A stretch of 8,802 nucleotides of DNA from VRUE01 sp047519745 (GCA_047519745.1 JAPVSJ010000095.1:1-8802); one strand, 5' to 3'; shown: positions 1-5,945, counted from the first letter of the stretch. A program made the numbers and translations. The notes: generated from the sequence alone by a model not told the origin.

Positions 1-396
1 GTGATCCAGGTCGCCGCCCAGGTGATCGGCAACGACGCCGCGATCACCGTCGCCGGCAGCCAGGGCCAGTTCGAGCTCAACGTGCGCGTGCCGCTGATCG
101 CCCGCAACCTGCTCGACTCGATCAAGCTGCTCGCCTCCGCCTCGCGCCTCTTGAACGAGAAATGCGTCGCCGGGATCGAGGCCAACGAGGAGATGACCGA
201 GCGCCACGCCGAGGCGACCCTCGCCACCGCCACCGCGCTCAACCCCCACATCGGCTACGACCGCGCCGCCGACATCGTCAAGACGGCGGCCGAGTCGGGC
301 CGCTCACTGCGCGAGGTCGCCTTGGAGCAGGGCGTAGAGCCCTCTGTCCTGGAGGAGGCCCTTGACCACCGCCGCATGGCGCGGCCGCACGAGTGA
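1..396 (+). CDS. fumC: Class II fumarate hydratase, C-terminal part (5' end outside window)
   Basis: This is the last 131 residues of a class II fumarase, the cytoplasmic TCA-cycle enzyme that interconverts fumarate and L-malate as a homotetramer. The reading frame is open from the first base, so the GTG at position 1 is an internal Val codon, not a start. The fragment begins just before the conserved GNDAAITVAGSQGQFELNV stretch near the end of the helical core. It continues through IARNLLDSI and the GIEAN motif into the small C-terminal domain, with TALNPHIGYD and an SLREVALEQG helix. The full-length family is about 460-470 residues, so roughly two thirds lie upstream, including the GSSxMPxKxNP signature loop. 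Aspartase is a paralogue with the same fold; the NPHIGYD and SLREVALE segments fit fumarase better. The gene ends in TGA and is convergent with the HEPN gene, separated by a hairpin. Confidence 0.93.
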   Translation: MIQVAAQVIGNDAAITVAGSQGQFELNVRVPLIARNLLDSIKLLASASRLLNEKCVAGIEANEEMTERHAEATLATATALNPHIGYDRAADIVKTAAESGRSLREVALEQGVEPSVLEEALDHRRMARPHE

Positions 397-442
397 CGCA
401 TCCGACATCGACCACACTCCGGTGGGGTGAATGTCGGATGCG
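397..442. terminator. Perfect 12-bp inverted repeat between convergent genes, likely bidirectional terminator
   Basis: The arms CGCATCCGACAT (397-408) and ATGTCGGATGCG (431-442) are exact reverse complements around a 22-base loop. The loop itself can form a small CCAC/GTGG hairpin (412-415 with 422-425). The structure starts at the base after the fumC stop codon and ends one base before the stop codon of the minus-strand HEPN gene. That placement fits termination of both. There is no U-tract on either side, which is common for actinobacterial hairpin terminators, so the terminator role is inferred from position and symmetry. Confidence 0.65.
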
Positions 443-443
443 C

Positions 444-854
444 TCAGCTCGAGCGACGTAGGCGGGCCGCCTCGACCAGCCGCTCGGCTCGGCGCCAGGC
501 GCGTTTGCGCTGCTCCCCCGTAACCGGAACAGGGCCATACTCGGCGCGAGGCTTCATCTGAAGGAGAGCACGCAGGTCGCCGCTGAGCTCCTCACCACCT
601 GGCCTTACCCGCGAAAGCTCCGCGATTGCCTGGTTGTGGTCGTCGCCTTGGGCATGGTGGCCAAGCGCCTCGCAGCAGAGTGTGTCGGCGGCGGCAATTC
701 CCGCGTGAATGCAGAGCGTGACGAATGCGTCGCCCACTTCAGCCTCGTCGTCGGCGAACTCACGGATAGTCCTGGCTGCATCGCGAAACTGCAGGGCCTT
801 GCGGAGACGCCCCGCTGAGATCCTCTCGTCGCACTTTCGAATCCTGGTCGTCAT
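444..854 (-). CDS. HEPN-like protein, putative toxin of an MNT-HEPN pair
   Basis: This 136-residue protein is probably an HEPN-fold helical protein, the ribonuclease/toxin partner in MNT-HEPN toxin-antitoxin modules. It is almost entirely predicted helix. The recognisable part is a DEAEVGDAFVTLCIHAGIAAAD helix (about 36-57) followed by a GHHAQGDDH turn (65-73), then an LLQMKPRAEYGP segment (97-108) and a basic C-terminal helix rich in Arg (116-134). This layout resembles actinobacterial HEPN proteins. The catalytic RX4-6H signature typical of HEPN ribonucleases is not present. The equivalent place reads H66-H67-x5-H73, so activity may be altered or lost. Its ATG overlaps the TGA of the upstream nucleotidyltransferase gene (ATGA, 4 bp) and no clear Shine-Dalgarno precedes it, implying translational coupling. 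Family assignment rests on motif memory and on the neighbour; the toxin role is inference. Confidence 0.7.
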   Translation of the reverse strand: MTTRIRKCDERISAGRLRKALQFRDAARTIREFADDEAEVGDAFVTLCIHAGIAAADTLCCEALGHHAQGDDHNQAIAELSRVRPGGEELSGDLRALLQMKPRAEYGPVPVTGEQRKRAWRRAERLVEAARLRRSS

Positions 855-1480
855 CGCAAATCGACGCCTATCGCGTCACGGAGGAAATCGAGCGAGCCGA
901 AAAGCCCAATCCCCTCCCCAATGACCTCCGCGAGTAGCGGTTCCGCTTGCGCGAGCTCACCCTCGCCCAGCTCAATGACACGGGCGTCGTTGCCGGTCCA
1001 CGCGGTAGCCGACTGCTGGAGTGAGCCGAGCTGGCTCTCCCAGGTCGCGTTCTCTTCGTCTATCTCGGATCGGCGAACGACGAGAAGATCGAGATCGCTG
1101 TCCGGACCGGCCTCGCCACGGGCCACCGATCCGAACACGGCCGCGCAGCGAGGCACGACCTCCCAGGAGGCGATCGCCTCCTGGAGCCACGCGATCAGCT
1201 GCGATCGGGCCTGGGCGAGGAGTTCGATGGCCTCTGAGCTCACATGCTGACGGTTCAGTCGATAGAGGTTGGCTCGTCCTGCTTGACGTCGGAGCACAAT
1301 CCCTTGGTCGACAAGCCGCTCCACCGCCTTTCTGACACCAGGCTCAGAGCCGTGCCCGACCAGGCGGTGAATACGCCGGCCGCTGAATTCCTCCTCCGCC
1401 CCCGCGAGCACGCTCAGCACATCGCCGTCGAGCGTCGGCGAAACCACGCGAAGAGGATGAGCAAAGTCCATCGGTAGCAT
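851..1480 (-). CDS. Winged-helix + MNT nucleotidyltransferase protein, putative antitoxin/autoregulator
   Basis: A 209-residue, two-domain protein. Residues about 17-75 look like a winged helix: an LxVLAGAEEEFSGRRIHRLV helix pair, a recognition-type helix GVRKAVERLVDQGIV, and a wing LRRQAGRANLYRLN. Residues about 95-200 are a minimal nucleotidyltransferase: VFGS is followed by ARGEAGPDSDLDLLVV, giving an exact GSX10DXD motif (G117-S118, D129, D131). E170 in RVIEL is a candidate third acidic ligand. MNT antitoxins of this type neutralise HEPN toxins by transferring AMP to them, and the HEPN gene follows with a 4-bp overlap. The N-terminal DNA-binding domain, absent from minimal MntA proteins, suggests it also represses its own promoter. 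The annotated ATG touches the palindromic operator. A second in-frame ATG at 1471 has TTGGGA about 8 bases upstream and may be the true start, costing only three residues. Confidence 0.85.
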   Translation of the reverse strand: MLPMDFAHPLRVVSPTLDGDVLSVLAGAEEEFSGRRIHRLVGHGSEPGVRKAVERLVDQGIVLRRQAGRANLYRLNRQHVSSEAIELLAQARSQLIAWLQEAIASWEVVPRCAAVFGSVARGEAGPDSDLDLLVVRRSEIDEENATWESQLGSLQQSATAWTGNDARVIELGEGELAQAEPLLAEVIGEGIGLFGSLDFLRDAIGVDLR

Positions 1481-1519
1481 CCCAACTATAGTTTCTATAT
1501 CCCAACTATAGTTGGGATA
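1479..1519 (-). promoter_or_regulatory. Tandem palindromic operator/promoter of the MNT-HEPN module
   Basis: Positions 1498-1519 form a perfect 22-bp palindrome with half-site TATCCCAACTA. The 15-base element ATCCCAACTATAGTT occurs at 1479-1493 and again at 1499-1513, offset by exactly 20 bp, about two helical turns. The copy next to the gene keeps the AACTATAGTT core but loses the outer right arm (TCT instead of GGG). On the minus strand the block carries TATAGA (1499-1494) and TATAGT (1490-1485), both matching the TANNNT pattern of actinobacterial -10 elements. The second ends 4 bases before the ATG at 1480. It is strikingly AT-rich against its surroundings. A dimeric repressor bound here would block transcription, and the winged helix encoded just downstream is the natural candidate. 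Confidence 0.75.
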
Positions 1520-1527
1520 CTACCAAG

Positions 1528-2973
1528 TCAGCCCTGCAACGTGACGAACCGCTCCTCGGTGAGCTCTAAGACTGCGAAGGCCGGACCCTCGCGGGTGTTG
1601 CCCGAGTCCTTGACGCCGCCGTAGGGCATCTGGTCGGCGCGGAAGGTCGGCACCTCGTTGATCAGCACGCCGCCGAACTCGAGCGTCGCCGCCGCCTCGA
1701 GGCCACGGCCCATGTCGCGGGTGAAGACGCCCGCCTGGAGGCCGAACTTGGAGTCGTTGGCCATCCGCAGCGCCTCGCCGAAGTCGGCGTAGCGGTCGAT
1801 CGTCGCGACCGGGCCGAAGATCTCCTCGCACCAGACCTTGGCCTCGCGCGGCGGATTCGCCAGCAGGGTCGGGGCGAGGCAGCGACCGTCGTCGACCAGC
1901 TCGCCCCCGGTCAGCAACTCTGCCCCTTCAGACACCGCCTCATCGACCCAATCCTTGACCCGGTCGCGGTCGCCGGGCGAGATCAGCGGGCCGACGTCGG
2001 TGTCGGGATCGAGCGGGTCGCCGACCCGCAACGCCTCGGCGTTGGCGACGAGCCGCTCGGTGAAGGCGTCGGCGACGTCCTCGTGGACGAGGATCCGCTG
2101 GATCGAGATGCAGCTCTGCCCGGCGTGCGAGAAGGCGTGCAGCTTGGCTTTGTCGGCGGCCGTCTCCCAGTCGCCGTCGGAGTGGACTATCAGCGGCGCG
2201 TTGGAGCCGAGCTCGAGGTTGACCTTCTTGTGCGGGACGCGACTGCGGATGCCCCAGCCGACCTCGGCCGAGCCGGTGAAGCTGAGCGCGCCGGTCAGCT
2301 CGTGCTCGACGATCGCGTTGCCGACCTCCGCGCCGGGCCCGGGGACGACGCTGAGCCAGCCCTCGGGAAGGCCGGCATCGAGCAGGATCGCGGCCAGCTT
2401 CAGCGCCGAGATCGGCGTCTGACCGGCCGGCTTGAGGACGACGGCGTTGCCGGCGGCGATCGCCGGCCCGAGCTTGTGGGCGACGAGGTTGAGCGGGAAA
2501 TTGAAGGGGCTGATCGCGCCGACCACCCCATAGGGGACGCGCATCATCACGCCGAGCTTGCCGGCGCCGGAAGCCGAGGCGTCCATCGGCACGGTGCCGC
2601 CGCTCAGCTTGCGCGCCTCGACCGCGGAGAAGGTGAGCGTGTCGACGCAGCGTTCGGCCTCGGCCCTCGCCGTCTTCAGCGGCTTGCCCGCCTCGGCGGC
2701 GATCGTCAACGCCAGGTCGTCGACCCGCTCGCGGGCCAGCTCGGCGGCGCGGTCGAGGACCGCGGCGCGCGCGTACTGGGGGAACCCACCGGCCTCGAAG
2801 GCGGCGCGGGCGGCGATCGCGCAGCGGTCGACGAGCGCCGCGTCGCCGAGGGCGACACGACCGACCACGGTCCCGTTGTAGGGGCTCTCGACCTCGCCCC
2901 ACTCGCCGGTCGCCGTCCACTCGCCGGCGGCGAGCAGCTCGTGGTCGACCGCTTGCACCGTCTGCGTCGCCAT
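1528..2973 (-). CDS. NAD(P)-dependent aldehyde dehydrogenase (ALDH superfamily)
   Basis: This 481-residue cytoplasmic enzyme oxidises an aldehyde to the carboxylate with NAD(P)+. Numbering from the ATG at 2973, every ALDH landmark is present. The oxyanion Asn158 lies in SPFNFPLN, and the cofactor-binding Lys181 in VVLKPAGQTP. The Rossmann GSAEVG turn falls in SFTGSAEVG, and the general base Glu254 in LELGSNAP. The nucleophile Cys288 is in HAGQSCISIQRI, and Glu384 is in EEIFGPV. The CISIQRI context and length resemble the lactaldehyde/benzaldehyde/phosphonoacetaldehyde dehydrogenase-like branch, but the substrate cannot be read from sequence. The frame is open further, to a TTG at 3027. That extension has no family character and would abut the divergent gene, so ATG 2973 is preferred. 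The start lacks a Shine-Dalgarno and may be leaderless. The stop lies 8 bp before the MNT operator, so read-through into the toxin-antitoxin genes is possible. Confidence 0.93.
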   Translation of the reverse strand: MATQTVQAVDHELLAAGEWTATGEWGEVESPYNGTVVGRVALGDAALVDRCAIAARAAFEAGGFPQYARAAVLDRAAELARERVDDLALTIAAEAGKPLKTARAEAERCVDTLTFSAVEARKLSGGTVPMDASASGAGKLGVMMRVPYGVVGAISPFNFPLNLVAHKLGPAIAAGNAVVLKPAGQTPISALKLAAILLDAGLPEGWLSVVPGPGAEVGNAIVEHELTGALSFTGSAEVGWGIRSRVPHKKVNLELGSNAPLIVHSDGDWETAADKAKLHAFSHAGQSCISIQRILVHEDVADAFTERLVANAEALRVGDPLDPDTDVGPLISPGDRDRVKDWVDEAVSEGAELLTGGELVDDGRCLAPTLLANPPREAKVWCEEIFGPVATIDRYADFGEALRMANDSKFGLQAGVFTRDMGRGLEAAATLEFGGVLINEVPTFRADQMPYGGVKDSGNTREGPAFAVLELTEERFVTLQG

Positions 2974-3029
2974 CCCGATAAGCGTAGTGCAGGCCGAGAC
3001 TCCACTTTCGCGAACCTGTTCACGCAACG
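2974..3029. promoter_or_regulatory. Divergent intergenic region of aldehyde dehydrogenase and SpoIID genes
   Basis: These 56 bases must hold the promoters of both divergent genes. On the minus strand TACGCT (2986-2981) matches TANNNT and ends 7 bases before the ATG at 2973, the spacing expected of a leaderless transcript. No convincing -35 element was found for it. For the plus-strand gene I see neither a clear -10 nor a Shine-Dalgarno in front of the ATG at 3030. Confidence 0.35.
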
Positions 3030-4202
3030 ATGCGCTTCCGAATCACCTCACTCATCCTGTTCCTCCTCCTGGCCCCCAGCGCCCAGGCCGGTGTGCGCTG
3101 GGTCGTGGCCGGGCACGGCTTCGGCCACGGGGTGGGGATGAGCCAGTACGGCGCCGACGGCTACGCCACCCACGGCAAGGGCTACCGCTTCATCCTCGGC
3201 CACTACTACTCGGGGACGACGATCGGCACCCTCGGCGGGCCACGGATCGTCCGCGTGCTGCTCGACGTCTCGGGCGGCGACGTCGGCTTCAGCGGCGCCA
3301 CCAGCGCCTGCGGCCAGGCGCTCGACGCCGGCCGCGACTACGAGGCCCACCGGGTCGGCTCGAGCGTCAGGCTGCGCAGCTCGGGCGGGCGCCCGATAGC
3401 CAGCTGCGGGCACACCCTGCGGGCCGCCGGCAAGGGTACGGTCACAATCGAGGGCAAGCCCTTCCGCGGCGCGCTCGAGGTGGTGCCGACCGAAAGCGAC
3501 GCCGGCTCGCTCAACGCGGTCAACGCGCTGCCGGTCGACCAGTACGTCAAAGGCGTCGTCCCCAACGAGTCGCCCCCCTCCTGGCCGCAGGCGGCGCTGC
3601 GGGCACAGGCGGTCGCCGCCCGCTCCTTCGCCCTCACCGGCTCCGTCGGCGGCAACGGCTTCGACCTCTACGACGACACGCGCAGCCAAGTCTACGAGGG
3701 GGTGTCGAGCGAGACCGCAGCAACCAACGAAGCCAGCGAAGCAACCCGGGGGCAGGTCGTGATGTACGGCGGCAAGATCGCCGAGACCTACTTCTCGGCC
3801 TGCTCCGGCGGCGAGACCGAGAGCGTCCAGAACGTCTTCTTCGGCCCGGCCATCCCGTACCTGGTCGGTGTGCCCGACCCCTACGACGGCGCCTGCCCGC
3901 TGCACAACTGGAAGCTCGAATTCAGCGGCGCCGAGATCAGCTCGAGACTGGGCGCCTATCTGCACGGGAAGCTGAAACAGGTCGTGATCACCAAACGCGG
4001 CGTCTCTCCACGGATCGTCGAAGCAAAGCTGATCGGGACGGGCGGCGCGACCAAGGTACGCGGCGATCAGCTCGAGACGGCCTTGGGCGGCTACAGCACC
4101 TGGATGGAATTCCACAAGGTCGTCAACGGCAAAGTCGCGCCCAGCGGCGGCGGCAAAGAAGGAAGCAAACCGGGCGGTCCTCCCGGCGGTGTCGGCGGTT
4201 AG
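3030..4202 (+). CDS. Secreted SpoIID/LytB domain protein
   Basis: A 390-residue exported protein of the SpoIID/LytB family. The archetype, Bacillus SpoIID, is a lytic transglycosylase that cleaves denuded peptidoglycan strands during engulfment. Residues 1-20 are a signal peptide: RFR, a hydrophobic LILFLLLAP core, and a cleavage-like AQA. The mature protein opens with GHGFGHGVGMSQYGA (28-42) and ILGHYYSGT (55-63). The SpoIID core follows: ALPVDQYVKGVVPNES (166-181), in which E180 corresponds to the catalytic Glu, then QAALRAQAVAARSFAL (187-202), DDTRSQVYEG (215-224) and TYFSACSGGETES (253-265). Four cysteines (94, 126, 258, 289) lie outside the membrane and could form disulfides. The C-terminus is a low-complexity Gly/Pro/Lys tail (373-390). 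Nothing nearby suggests sporulation, so a general cell-wall remodelling role is more likely. It ends exactly against the convergent gene. Confidence 0.9.
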   Translation: MRFRITSLILFLLLAPSAQAGVRWVVAGHGFGHGVGMSQYGADGYATHGKGYRFILGHYYSGTTIGTLGGPRIVRVLLDVSGGDVGFSGATSACGQALDAGRDYEAHRVGSSVRLRSSGGRPIASCGHTLRAAGKGTVTIEGKPFRGALEVVPTESDAGSLNAVNALPVDQYVKGVVPNESPPSWPQAALRAQAVAARSFALTGSVGGNGFDLYDDTRSQVYEGVSSETAATNEASEATRGQVVMYGGKIAETYFSACSGGETESVQNVFFGPAIPYLVGVPDPYDGACPLHNWKLEFSGAEISSRLGAYLHGKLKQVVITKRGVSPRIVEAKLIGTGGATKVRGDQLETALGGYSTWMEFHKVVNGKVAPSGGGKEGSKPGGPPGGVGG

Positions 4203-5192
4203 TCAGCCGTCGGGATACGGCTGGATCGGGATGCCATGGTCCGTCTCACGCATGCCGAACTCGTAGGCCGCTCCAGCGGAAAGCGAGAGCTCGAGCGGTG
4301 GAAGAGCGGGGCGTTCCACGGTCAGCTCCAGATCCGAGACAGAGCAGTTGATCGTGTGATGCTCGGGGCCCTGGGGATCGGCGTAGACCCAGCCGACGAA
4401 GTCCTTCTTGGGGGCGGAGACGCGACCACGGACGACTATGTCCTTGCCCGGCAGGACGAAGCTGCACTCACCGGCCGACTCCTCAATGGACGCGCCGCGG
4501 ATCTGGCCGAAGCCGCCGAGGCGGTGGGCCTTGCCTTCGAGCATCAGCATTCCCGACGGAACCCAGGGGGTCGTCCAGGGGCCGAGCTTGATCCGCGCCG
4601 CCCCGGCGTCGAAGTAGGTGTCCGGCGAGCCCTCGAAGCCGGTTCCCTCCAGCCAGACCCAGCGCTCGGCGTGCTCCGTGCCCCAGTTGTGGCCGATCAT
4701 CCCCGGCCAGCCCTCCAGCTCGATCGTCTCGCCGTCGATCTCGAGCCTGCCCTCGAAGCGCGCATCCGGGAAGGGCGCGACGAACTTGGTTTTCGGCAGG
4801 CGGGTCTCGTAGAGGCGGTCGGACGGGAGGTACTTGCAGGGCTCGGCGTCGCCGGAGAAGGTCAGGTCCCACGAGGCATTGACGGCATCGGTGTCCACCG
4901 AGCCCACCGCGCGCCCGGGCCCGATCTCCGCCCCATCGACCTTGATCCAAGACCCTGCCGGCACCGACAGCTCCGCCGCCGACACGGTCACCTTGGTCAC
5001 CCGCGGCCCCTCTGCCTCGCGGTCGAAGAGGCAGAACCAGATCGAGGCGTTTGGCTTGGCCCCCGGCCGCTTGTGGACCGTGTGCCGAATCCAGATCCCC
5101 TGGCCGCCACCGGGCCGGCAGGCCTTGACGTAGAAGCTCTCGTAGTGACCGGCCTTCTCGGCAACCCTCGGGAACCGCGCTCCCTGATCCAT
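4203..5192 (-). CDS. CrtC/AttH lipocalin-like family protein, function unknown
   Basis: A 329-residue protein without a signal peptide or membrane segment. Its pattern fits the CrtC/AttH double-lipocalin fold. The N-terminal half opens with HYESFYVKACRPGGGQGIWIRHT (16-38) and ASIWFCLFD (49-57). The midpoint carries GWPGMIGHNWGTEHAERW (161-178), reminiscent of the GHNWG-containing segment of that superfamily. The second half contains GMLMLEGKAHRLGG (214-227) and ends with strand-rich sequence. CrtC proteins hydrate carotenoids, and relatives act on lipids or terpenoids, but no carotenoid or quinone gene is visible nearby and the substrate is unknown. The ATG at 5192 has AAGG seven bases upstream. 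The stop codon directly abuts the stop of the SpoIID gene on the other strand. The next minus-strand gene upstream ends 72 bp away, so co-transcription with the retropepsin gene is possible. Confidence 0.6.
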   Translation of the reverse strand: MDQGARFPRVAEKAGHYESFYVKACRPGGGQGIWIRHTVHKRPGAKPNASIWFCLFDREAEGPRVTKVTVSAAELSVPAGSWIKVDGAEIGPGRAVGSVDTDAVNASWDLTFSGDAEPCKYLPSDRLYETRLPKTKFVAPFPDARFEGRLEIDGETIELEGWPGMIGHNWGTEHAERWVWLEGTGFEGSPDTYFDAGAARIKLGPWTTPWVPSGMLMLEGKAHRLGGFGQIRGASIEESAGECSFVLPGKDIVVRGRVSAPKKDFVGWVYADPQGPEHHTINCSVSDLELTVERPALPPLELSLSAGAAYEFGMRETDHGIPIQPYPDG

Positions 5193-5199
5193 GCCTAGA

Positions 5200-5203
5200 C
5201 CTT
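5200..5203 (-). promoter_or_regulatory. Ribosome binding site of the CrtC/AttH-like gene
   Basis: AAGG on the minus strand within TTAAGGTC, seven bases before the ATG at 5192. It supports that start over later in-frame Met codons. Confidence 0.55.
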
Positions 5204-5264
5204 AATCGTGATCAGGTCGAGCAGCTCGAAGGCGACGTGGCAAGAGCCTCGGAAGCGATACAGG

Positions 5265-5681
5265 CTAGCTCGCCTGGAGCGTCAGCTCTTTGTTCTTCTC
5301 CGAGACGCTGATCGTGAAGTTCATCATCAAGTCGGCGCGACCCCAAAGGACATTGAGGCTGGAGACGAACAGAGGCGCAATCTCGAACTCGACCTCGGGG
5401 ATGCCGTCGACAAATGCCTTGCAGGGCTTCTGGGCAAGCCAAGCCGATGCCGCACCGTCGACTTGGCCAACCTCCACAGGAGCCAGGTCGTCGACCGTGT
5501 AGCCGAGCTCCTCCGCATAGTCGATCGGCAGCACGGAGCGATCGGCGCCGGTATCGACGAGGCCGGAGATCATGACCTCGCTCTCGGGCTTTGGGCCGAA
5601 GAGAGTGAGCAGCAGGTACGGCCGCCACTGTCCGTCAGGTCCGAGCTTGTACGGAGCGACGACGCTCTCGCGGCGCTCCAC
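5265..5681 (-). CDS. Retropepsin-like aspartic protease domain protein
   Basis: A small protein (138 residues from GTG at 5681) with a retroviral-type aspartic protease fold. The catalytic signature is GLVDTGADRSVLP: D43-T44-G45-A46 counted from the GTG, flanked by hydrophobic strands as in pepsin half-domains. The C-terminal NVLWGRADLMMNFTI matches the position of the family's I-L-G-R-D motif, with Trp in place of the usual Gly after Leu. One DTG per chain implies a homodimeric enzyme. The open frame extends to an ATG at 5804. That start would overlap the upstream gene by over 100 bp, and the extra residues are Arg/Pro-rich shadow sequence. The GTG four bases after the upstream stop is therefore chosen; its ribosome site is weak, suggesting coupled translation. 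Bacterial homologues are mostly uncharacterised and the substrate is unknown. There is no signal peptide, so it is likely cytoplasmic. Confidence 0.8.
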   Translation of the reverse strand: MERRESVVAPYKLGPDGQWRPYLLLTLFGPKPESEVMISGLVDTGADRSVLPIDYAEELGYTVDDLAPVEVGQVDGAASAWLAQKPCKAFVDGIPEVEFEIAPLFVSSLNVLWGRADLMMNFTISVSEKNKELTLQAS

Positions 5682-5685
5682 CGGC

Positions 5686-5904
5686 TCAAGCGATGAAGTA
5701 GCCGGCCCGGGAGCGCGGAACGGGAACGATCGCGTCCGTCGACCTGACCTCTTCGTGGTCTCGTAGCGCCTTGGCGCTGAGATCGCTGGCGATGACCTTG
5801 CCACTGCGAAGCGCGACCCACTTGCCCATGTAGGGGGCGAGGTCCTCTTTCGCGTCGAGCTTGGCTTGGGCCTCGCGGAAGCCTTCTTGATCTTGAACTG
5901 CCAT
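5686..5904 (-). CDS. Small DUF5678-like protein upstream of the retropepsin gene
   Basis: A 72-residue soluble protein. Residues 25-41 (YMGKWVALRSGKVIASD) match the signature of DUF5678-type small proteins: Y-x-G-K-W-V-A followed by a short strand-turn-strand with GKVIAS. After a charged helix (42-54) comes a C-terminal strand, IVPVPRSRAGYFIA, also typical of the group. No function is established for these proteins. A strong GAGGAG ribosome site precedes the ATG. The stop is followed four bases later by the GTG of the retropepsin gene, so the two are translationally linked and probably act together. The small protein could be an inhibitor, adaptor or substrate of the protease; this is inference from gene order only. 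Confidence 0.65.
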   Translation of the reverse strand: MAVQDQEGFREAQAKLDAKEDLAPYMGKWVALRSGKVIASDLSAKALRDHEEVRSTDAIVPVPRSRAGYFIA

Positions 5905-5908
5905 CTAG

Positions 5909-5914
5909 CTCCTC
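5909..5914 (-). promoter_or_regulatory. Ribosome binding site GAGGAG of the DUF5678-like gene
   Basis: GAGGAG on the minus strand, four bases before the ATG at 5904. It fixes this start and shows that the short ORF is really translated. Confidence 0.65.
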
Positions 5915-5945
5915 ATTCCGGCGAGTTCGCCATATTCCTTCGACC

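Noticed and set aside
1..396. GTG at position 1 as a real start codon
   Set aside because: The frame opens inside the conserved fumarase core, so the codon is internal and the window edge simply cuts the gene.
1498..1519. The 22-bp palindrome as a terminator of the aldehyde dehydrogenase gene
   Set aside because: There is no U-tract, a perfect palindrome gives a strained loop, and the tandem half-copy and adjacency to the MNT start fit an operator much better.
2083..3141. Long plus-strand open frames opposite the aldehyde dehydrogenase, and similar long frames opposite SpoIID, the CrtC-like gene and the sigma partner
   Set aside because: These are antisense shadows typical of high-GC codon bias. 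Their translations are Arg/Gly/Ala-rich without family motifs, while the other strand carries complete conserved domains.
5195..5281. Minus-strand peptide frame ending ELLDLITIKV before TAG at 5195, resembling the DVITIKV end of YchF, with 17 of 22 matching bases against the ychF 3' end
   Set aside because: The frame is only 28 codons between stops with no start or ribosome site of its own, and the resemblance covers six residues. A ychF gene remnant cannot be claimed from that.
5682..5804. N-terminal extension of the retropepsin protein to the ATG at 5804
   Set aside because: It overlaps the DUF5678-like gene, which has a strong ribosome site, and the extra residues are Arg/Pro/Ser-rich shadow sequence.
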